Shown one piece after another: positions 57,887 to 64,000 of a stretch of DNA of 64,000 nucleotides. Position numbers and translations under genes: made by a program. Origin of the DNA: Gilliamella sp. Pra-s52 (GTDB lineage: Bacteria > Pseudomonadota > Gammaproteobacteria > Enterobacterales > Orbaceae). The stretch lies in assembly GCF_009795805.1 (NCBI RefSeq), contig NZ_WTEY01000010.1, forward strand, positions 1-64,000, written 5' to 3'. How positions within the stretch are numbered: position 1 is the first letter of the stretch; every line of letters starts with the position of its first letter. The notes beneath the pieces were generated by a model. The model had not been told where the DNA came from. It saw only the letters and a program-made list of their open reading frames with translations, and searched no databases.

Positions 57887-60445
57887 ATGACTAATAAAGA
57901 CAATTTAGCCAGCCACACCCCAATGATGCAGCAGTATTTAAAACTTAAAGCTGAAAACCCTGATATTTTATTGTTTTATCGTATGGGTGATTTTTATGAG
58001 ATGTTTTATGATGATGCTAAACGGGCATCAGAGCTTTTAGATATTTCGCTAACTAAACGTGGTTCTTCAAATGGTGAACCAATTCCAATGGCTGGTGTGC
58101 CCTATCATGCGGTTGAAAGTTATTTAGCTAAGTTAATTTCGCTAGGCGAATCCGTTGCTATTTGTGAACAAGTTGGTGATCCTGCGACAAGTAAAGGACC
58201 AGTTGAACGAAAAATTGTCCGTATTGTGACGCCCGGAACCGTCAGTGACGAATTATTACTAGAAGATCGCAAAGACAATTTACTGGCTTCAATTTGGCAA
58301 CATAAAAAACATTATGGCTATGCCACGCTTGATATTAGTTCTGGTCGCTTTTATGTTTTTGAATGCGATAGCTTTGAAGCAATGCAAGCTGAACTGCAAC
58401 GAACAAGTCCAGTTGAATTGTTATATCCTGAAGATTTTGAATCGATGCCTTTAATTGAACATCGCCATGGTTTGCGTCGTCGTCCACAATGGGATTTTGA
58501 TCTAGAAACAGCAAAGCAACAACTCAATTTACAATTTGGTACGAATGATTTAGTCAGTTTTGGCGTAGAGGCATGCCAATATGCACTTTGTGCTGCTGGT
58601 TGTTTATTGCAATACGTTAAAGATACCCAACGCACAGCTCTACCTCATATACGTTCAATTATCAAACAGTCAACATATGACTTTGTGATATTAGATGCCG
58701 CAACTCGTCACAACTTAGAAATCACCGAAAACTTATCAGGCAGTACATCAAATACGGTTGCAGAGGTATTAGATAAAACACAAACCCCAATGGGTAGCCG
58801 AATGCTTAAACGCTGGTTGCATTCACCGATTCGTCATATTGAAACTTTGCAAAACCGCCAAGATGCCATTGCTGAATTACAACAACATATTGATGACGCA
58901 TTACCATTATTAAAACAAATGGGCGATCTTGAACGTGTTTTAGCAAGACTGGCGCTACACACAGCTCGCCCACGGGATTTTGCGCGTTTGCGTGATGCCT
59001 ATAATTTATTGCCACAATTACATTTTTTATTAGGACAATTTAGTTCGCCTTATTTACAAACTTTACGAACCAAAATTAACCAATTCGATCATATTGCCAC
59101 GTTATTAAATAGTGCAATTGTTGAAACGCCACCCGCTATTATTCGTGATGGCGGTGTGATGGCAACAGGCTACAATAGTGAATTAGACGAATTGCGTAAT
59201 CTTGCCGATGGCGCAACCAATTACCTTGAACAGCTTGAAATAAGAGAACGTGAATCACTTGGCATTGATACGTTAAAAGTTGGATTTAATGCAGTACATG
59301 GTTATTACATCCAAATTAGTCGTGGACAAAGCCACCTAGCGCCAATTCATTATACTAGGCGCCAAACATTGAAAAATGTGGAACGTTATATTATCCCTGA
59401 ACTCAAAGAATACGAAGATAAAGTGCTTACCTCAAAAGGTCGAGCATTAGCGCTTGAAAAGCAGCTATACGAACAACTATTTGATCAATTAATGCCAGAC
59501 TTAGCTGATATGCAAACGAGTGCTGAAGCAATTGCAGAGCTTGATGTTTTAACTAATCTTGCCGAACGAGCACTAACGCTTAATTATCAACGCCCAACAT
59601 TATCAACACAAGCAGGTATTAAGATCAAAGACGGACGTCATATTGTTATTGAACAAGTTCTACAAACACCGTTTATTCGCAATTCGCTGCACCTTTCACC
59701 TGCAAGGAGAATGCTGATTATTACTGGCCCGAATATGGGTGGAAAGAGCACTTACATGCGCCAAGCGGCATTGATTGTTCTACTTGCTTACATTGGTAGC
59801 TTTGTTCCTGCATCAAAAGCAGTAATTGGACCTGTTGATCGTATTTTTACCCGTATTGGGGCTTCTGATGATTTAGCTTCGGGGCGCTCTACCTTTATGG
59901 TAGAAATGACCGAAACAGCCAACATTATGCATAATGCGACAGAACAAAGCCTTGTTTTAATGGACGAAATTGGTCGAGGAACTTCAACTTATGATGGGCT
60001 TTCACTTGCTTGGGCCTGTGCTGAAAATCTTGCCAACGAGATCAAATCAATGACACTATTTGCCACGCACTACTTCGAACTCACACAACTTCCTGAGCAT
60101 ATGCAAGGCGTTTATAACATCCACTTTGATGCCATTGAACATGACAACACAGTGGCTTTTATCCACGAAGTATCAGAAGGTGCTGCTAGCAAAAGTTTCG
60201 GTATTGCCGTTGCCGGGCTTGCTGGTGTACCTAAACCGATTTTGAAACGTGCTAAACAAAAATTAAAAGAGTTAGAAGTCATCTCAAAACAATCGGCTAA
60301 TAGTAATGTCGACCAATCTCAACTCTCCTTTATTGACGAACCTGAACAGTCAGAAGTTGAAGAAGCCTTAAAACAGATCGACCCTGATGCATTAACGCCA
60401 AAACAAGCATTAGAGATGTTATATCAACTAAAAAAATTACTGTGA
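57887..60445 (+). CDS. mutS: DNA mismatch repair protein MutS
   Basis: 852 aa (E. coli 853). N-terminal mismatch-binding domain with [19 protein letters not shown] (the F-x-E wedge), connector and core domains, then ATPase domain with Walker [10 protein letters not shown] near residue 617, Walker [15 protein letters not shown], and FATHYFEL. The C-terminal tetramerisation tail is present ([10 protein letters not shown]). Single gene; no strong Shine-Dalgarno. Confidence 0.97.
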   Translation: MTNKDNLASHTPMMQQYLKLKAENPDILLFYRMGDFYEMFYDDAKRASELLDISLTKRGSSNGEPIPMAGVPYHAVESYLAKLISLGESVAICEQVGDPATSKGPVERKIVRIVTPGTVSDELLLEDRKDNLLASIWQHKKHYGYATLDISSGRFYVFECDSFEAMQAELQRTSPVELLYPEDFESMPLIEHRHGLRRRPQWDFDLETAKQQLNLQFGTNDLVSFGVEACQYALCAAGCLLQYVKDTQRTALPHIRSIIKQSTYDFVILDAATRHNLEITENLSGSTSNTVAEVLDKTQTPMGSRMLKRWLHSPIRHIETLQNRQDAIAELQQHIDDALPLLKQMGDLERVLARLALHTARPRDFARLRDAYNLLPQLHFLLGQFSSPYLQTLRTKINQFDHIATLLNSAIVETPPAIIRDGGVMATGYNSELDELRNLADGATNYLEQLEIRERESLGIDTLKVGFNAVHGYYIQISRGQSHLAPIHYTRRQTLKNVERYIIPELKEYEDKVLTSKGRALALEKQLYEQLFDQLMPDLADMQTSAEAIAELDVLTNLAERALTLNYQRPTLSTQAGIKIKDGRHIVIEQVLQTPFIRNSLHLSPARRMLIITGPNMGGKSTYMRQAALIVLLAYIGSFVPASKAVIGPVDRIFTRIGASDDLASGRSTFMVEMTETANIMHNATEQSLVLMDEIGRGTSTYDGLSLAWACAENLANEIKSMTLFATHYFELTQLPEHMQGVYNIHFDAIEHDNTVAFIHEVSEGAASKSFGIAVAGLAGVPKPILKRAKQKLKELEVISKQSANSNVDQSQLSFIDEPEQSEVEEALKQIDPDALTPKQALEMLYQLKKLL

Positions 60446-60492
60446 TTAAATAGTATGATAGTGAGGTTATCGCATTATGATACTAAAATAAA

Positions 60493-60523
60493 AAACCACT
60501 AGGTGGATTCCTAGCGGTTTTTT
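60493..60523. terminator. Bidirectional terminator between mutS and dld
   Basis: AAACCACTAGG (60493-60503) and CCTAGCGGTTT (60510-60520) with T to 60523; the single mismatch becomes a G-U pair on the minus strand. A run of A before it gives T on the other strand. Confidence 0.75.
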
Positions 60524-60564
60524 ATTGTTAATAACCACTAAAATTTAACAGTAACAACAAGGAA

Positions 60565-62262
60565 TTAAACCCAATTTTTCTTCTTAGAGGTTTTACCTAT
60601 ACCTGGGTTAAGGCTATTTGTCGGATCAAGTTCTTGATAGAATTTTTTCAAATCCGCATTGGCATGATATAAATGCCCAACATTATGCTCGGCTGGGTAT
60701 TGTGCACCACGCTGATCAAGCAATGCTAAAATCTGTTCCTTAACTTTATTACAATCCACCCCTTTTTTTGCAATATAATCTTGATGAAACACATAACAAA
60801 AAAAGTGTCCATAATACATTTTGTAAACGAAATTTTGATCGACGTTTTCTGGTAATGTTTCAAACCAATCGGTATCATTACGCTTTAATGCAATATCTAA
60901 TGCAACGATATCTTCTACCGTTTTGCTATGTACATTACGATAAGACGTTGCCGCACCTGCTGCTGCAAAACGGTGTAGCATGGCTGCTTCGGCTTCTCTT
61001 TCGTTACATAAAAAGTAATTACCACTTCTATTTTGAAAATAGTCTTTCAAAAAAGTCTCGGCTTCTGCAATTCCATCATCTGCCATTTTTAAAATAAGAT
61101 GATGTTCATAACGATCACGATAATCACGCATTGATTTTGGTAAATGATTTGGCAAAAATTTGCAAACAAAGATAGAAAATCGATCCGAAAAATTCTTTGG
61201 AAAAAATGGAATTTTAGCCGTAACACGATCAACAAAATTTTTAAAAGCAAACATGCGTGGCATCATATCCGTACCTAGCTTTTTAATAGCTAAAAAGGAC
61301 GGTTTGCCATAAACTGCGGCAATATCGAATGCCACGCGATGAATATACTCCCCCGACACTGGTAACGTTTTAAATTGACCTAAAATATGTCGACGAATAC
61401 CATTTAATTCGTTGATATCATTTGTACCTATGTAAAATACGGCTGATTTTTTTTCTAGAGGAAAAGTATCAAGCCGTACAGCAAAAACCATCAAACGCCC
61501 AGCACTGCCAGAGGCTTCATAATGACGAGCAGGATCGGCATTATACCGTGCAGGCGTATCAGCATCAATTTCACGAACATGATCACAATAATGATGATCA
61601 TGGCCTAAGCCTGCATCACGCTTAATGTCTTTATCACTATAAGCATGACTTTGCAGATTTTGCAAAATCGTTTCTGGATCATCGCCTAGCTCAATACCTA
61701 AATGATTTACCAAGTGCAACTGACCTTGCGCATCTAATTGAGCAAACACAGCCATTTGCGTATAAGCAGGACCACGCTGAATAAGCGCACCACCCGAATT
61801 ATTACATACACCTCCCATCACAGATGCACCAATGCAAGATGACCCAATAACCGAGTGAGGACCTCGATGATATTTTTTTAACTCTTTTTCCAACCTAAAT
61901 AACGTACTACCTGGCAAACAAACAACTTGTTCACCATTTTCAATCACATTAATGCCATCCAAACGGCGAGTACTGACAATTACAATAGGACGATCATAAT
62001 CATTACCATCCGGTGTTGAGCCCCCTGTTAAGCCTGTATTTGCTGATTGTGTAATAACAATTACATCCGCCTCAACACACGCTTTTAACACTTGCCACTG
62101 CTCAACTAACGTTCCGGGCAACACAACAGCCAATGCATCACCTTCACCAAAACGAATACCTTGGCGATAAGGTAGCGTATGGTTAGGATTCGTTAACGTG
62201 TATTTCTGTCCAACAATACCTTGTAGCTGCTCAATGAGCTGAGCTGTTTGATTACTATTCAT
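60565..62262 (-). CDS. dld: Quinone-dependent D-lactate dehydrogenase
   Basis: 565 aa (E. coli 571). FAD-dependent peripheral membrane enzyme oxidising D-lactate to pyruvate for the respiratory chain. FAD-binding (VVLPGTLVEQWQVL; NTGLTGGSTPDGNDYDRPI; SVIGSSCIGASVMGGVCNNSGG) and D-LDH membrane-binding and C-terminal domain (QYPAEHNVGHLY, DPTNSLNPGIGKTSKKKNW) are all present. AGGAAA precedes the ATG. Confidence 0.96.
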   Translation of the reverse strand: MNSNQTAQLIEQLQGIVGQKYTLTNPNHTLPYRQGIRFGEGDALAVVLPGTLVEQWQVLKACVEADVIVITQSANTGLTGGSTPDGNDYDRPIVIVSTRRLDGINVIENGEQVVCLPGSTLFRLEKELKKYHRGPHSVIGSSCIGASVMGGVCNNSGGALIQRGPAYTQMAVFAQLDAQGQLHLVNHLGIELGDDPETILQNLQSHAYSDKDIKRDAGLGHDHHYCDHVREIDADTPARYNADPARHYEASGSAGRLMVFAVRLDTFPLEKKSAVFYIGTNDINELNGIRRHILGQFKTLPVSGEYIHRVAFDIAAVYGKPSFLAIKKLGTDMMPRMFAFKNFVDRVTAKIPFFPKNFSDRFSIFVCKFLPNHLPKSMRDYRDRYEHHLILKMADDGIAEAETFLKDYFQNRSGNYFLCNEREAEAAMLHRFAAAGAATSYRNVHSKTVEDIVALDIALKRNDTDWFETLPENVDQNFVYKMYYGHFFCYVFHQDYIAKKGVDCNKVKEQILALLDQRGAQYPAEHNVGHLYHANADLKKFYQELDPTNSLNPGIGKTSKKKNWV

Positions 62263-62439
62263 ATCGGTATTTCCTATGCTTATTGAAGATTAAGGTGAGT
62301 TAATAGTGGTGATTAAATAATAACCTATCTTAACCAAAAGCAAGACAATAAGCTATCGGAATTTTTATAGAGATGAACTAAACGTACTCAAGCAATATTT
62401 CATCAAAAAATCATTTAAAAAAATATTTAGTTATAATTT

Positions 62440-63408
62440 TTAAACCTCTATTTTTGAGGTGTTTTTTGATAAAAGTTGTTGGCGTTCATGTTGATTAAAG
62501 AAAGTCCATGCGACAAATCGGCTGATTTTTTGCCCCTGAGCCATAGGAACAATATGGCTTTCAACAACATTGGCTTGTTTTAATTTTTTGTTGATTACCG
62601 ACAAGGTCTCTTTTTTCGACACTAATGAAGTAAACCACAAGCATTGAGTTTTATATTGAATACTTTCGTTAATCATATTACTAATAAAAGCACTTTCACC
62701 ACCTTGACACCAAAGTTCGGCATGTTGCCCACCAAAATTAAGCACAGTTTTTTGAGTGGAATGCGTTAACTTGCCTAACTTCTTCAGTTTGGTTTGCGTA
62801 CTTGCCAACGCATCTTGTGCTGAAGCATGAAAAGGCGGATTACACAGCGTTAAGGTATAAAACTCGTTAGGTTTAATAATATGCCTAAAAATCGCTTTAT
62901 AGTCTTTTTGTAATCGACACCGCAAAGTGCTTTTTAATAGCGCATTAGCTTGTGTTATTAACGAAGCAACTTTGATCGCCACAGGATTAATATCACTCCC
63001 AACAAATGACCAACCATATTCGGCACAACCAATAATAGGATAAATCACATTGGCACCAACGCCGATATCCAATACATGAATTTGCTTACCTGTAGGGACA
63101 TGATTTTGATTGTCTCGCGCTAATAAGTCAGCTAAATGGTGAATATAATCCGCTCTACCAGGAATGGGCGGGCATAAATAACCGTCAGGAATATCCCAAT
63201 AACTCACCTGATAATAGCTAAACAACAAAGCTTTGTTTAACATTTTAACCGCCATCGGATCGGCAAAATCGATCGATAAATTGCCATAGGGATTCTGATT
63301 TACATAGTGAGATAGCTCAGGCAGTATATTGATAAGTTTTGCAAAATCATAACCGTCTTGATGTTTGTTTCGGCAATGTAATTGAGGCTTTTTTAATGAC
63401 GTTTGCAC
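62440..63408 (-). CDS. rlmF: 23S rRNA (adenine-1618-N6)-methyltransferase
   Basis: 322 aa. SAM-binding DIGVGAN (residues 114-120) and the N6-adenine methyltransferase motif NPPFH (190-194). LHCRNKHQDGYDF near the start and PDGYLCPPIPGRADYIHH are typical of RlmF (YbiN). Single gene, downstream of an inverted repeat. Confidence 0.93.
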   Translation of the reverse strand: MQTSLKKPQLHCRNKHQDGYDFAKLINILPELSHYVNQNPYGNLSIDFADPMAVKMLNKALLFSYYQVSYWDIPDGYLCPPIPGRADYIHHLADLLARDNQNHVPTGKQIHVLDIGVGANVIYPIIGCAEYGWSFVGSDINPVAIKVASLITQANALLKSTLRCRLQKDYKAIFRHIIKPNEFYTLTLCNPPFHASAQDALASTQTKLKKLGKLTHSTQKTVLNFGGQHAELWCQGGESAFISNMINESIQYKTQCLWFTSLVSKKETLSVINKKLKQANVVESHIVPMAQGQKISRFVAWTFFNQHERQQLLSKNTSKIEV

Positions 63409-63533
63409 GATTGTCCTATTTTATTCAAAATCAAATAACCGCTATTATAACGGCTTAACGACAATATATGAAAACTGAACAGATAAATTAATCAAATTGA
63501 TACTAATTAGTGTTGTTTTTTAATAAAAAACGT

Positions 63534-63613
63534 TCAGGAAAGGTATTGATTTTATTGAAGTTTTTTTGACGATATAATTTAAAAAAGTTGAATAAAATCA
63601 ATACCTTTCCTGA
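63534..63613. repeat. Dispersed intergenic repeat, inverted pair (copies 3 and 4)
   Basis: The core occurs inverted at 63534-63557 and direct at 63590-63613; the arms match at 23 of 24 positions and enclose a 32-bp spacer. The RNA would form a long hairpin. The same core occurs at 19034-19057 and, degenerate, at 28438-28461. The remainder of 63409-63810 holds no gene that I can recognise. Confidence 0.7.
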
Positions 63614-63810
63614 CTGGTTGTGGGTGTATCTTCTTAATAAATGTTTAACATAAAACACACTAAAACCTATTAAATAATTTCAATAATATAACGCTTATAA
63701 ATCGGTTTTTGAAAATAAGTGTGTTAATTCTGTACGTTTGAAATGGTAATATTTGCTAAAATGAACAACAAAGGCTAATGGCAAGCAACGACTGCTTAGA
63801 GTGTTTAGTA

Positions 63811-64000
63811 ATGGCAATTATTTCTTATCAAGTTCAAACAATTTCAGATTTATTAAATCTGGCTTTAACTATTCCGGAATATCAACGTCCATATAAATGG
63901 GATACCAGACATGTTAATCAATTGATCGATGACATTTTAGCTTATAAAAAAAAGACGCGTTATCGCTTAGGTACAGTAGTGCTTCATCAAGAAAAAGAGG
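63811..64000 (+). CDS. DUF262 protein, 3' end outside the window
   Basis: From ATG 63811 the frame is open to the edge: MAIISYQVQTISDLLNLA, then TIPEYQRPYKWDTRHVNQL (the DUF262 signature IPxYQRPYxW), IDDILAYKKKTRYRLGTVVL. DUF262 is the ParB/Srx-like NTPase-nuclease half of GmrSD-type restriction and related anti-phage proteins. The Shine-Dalgarno is weak. Whether a DUF1524 HNH domain follows cannot be seen. Confidence 0.82.
   Translation, partial: MAIISYQVQTISDLLNLALTIPEYQRPYKWDTRHVNQLIDDILAYKKKTRYRLGTVVLHQEKE

Overview
The window is a low-GC gammaproteobacterial chromosome segment. Gene order is enterobacterial-like (hisLGDCBHAFI, topA next to cysB with matP beyond, yfbV divergent from ackA-pta, ruvAB, dnaX-ybaB, a ynbABCD-like cluster), but base composition is strongly AT-rich and codon use follows it. 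This combination fits the Orbaceae (Gilliamella/Frischella-like gut symbionts) best; that assignment is my inference from the protein sequences and gene order, not a database match.

Positions 1-~3750 are the right end of an integrated prophage or related element abutting the 3' end of guaA: a 5'-cut SSB gene, two tandem c4-type antisense RNA units with their own promoters and targets, an AntA/AntB antirepressor gene whose Shine-Dalgarno is one of those targets, a DUF3850 gene, an AlpA-type regulator and a P4-type tyrosine integrase, followed by TACCGTCA repeats and a three-copy 10-bp repeat near the presumed attachment site. From 3749 to ~16500 the region is mostly housekeeping: guaA, a MarR/SRPBCC pair with a double palindromic operator, pta-ackA, yfbV-priC, cysK, ruvAB (with a LexA box) and a lone protein joining a cold-shock-like domain to a restriction-nuclease-like domain.

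From 16150 to ~29700 come ybaB-dnaX (dnaX keeps a complete -1 frameshift signal), a DUF805 remnant, riboflavin synthase, a fluoride channel, sulA with LexA boxes, an acyl-CoA ligase/SDR pair, a lipoprotein reading frame with no standard start codon, several unknown genes, LysR/DoxX and an isochorismatase-like hydrolase divergent from an Lrp/AsnC regulator. The histidine operon (29746-37162) is complete, with a His-rich leader peptide and classical attenuator. cysB, topA and matP follow; matP carries a near-consensus matS directly upstream of its GTG start.

From 41591 to the end: a YtcJ-like amidohydrolase, a fructose-type PTS (EIIA, EIIBC), an APC permease with a structured leader, a solo HPr, a queH-ynbA-ynbC-ynbD-x-ynbB operon, a GNAT gene broken by one TGA, an HlyD/ABC-2/ABC-2 export trio with no ATPase, mutS, dld, rlmF, a paired inverted intergenic repeat also found elsewhere in the window, and the first codons of a DUF262 protein. 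The most interesting systems are the tandem c4-like riboregulators (two units with different but matching antisense loops and targets) and the cold-shock/nuclease fusion. No tRNA, rRNA, CRISPR array or complete IS was seen.
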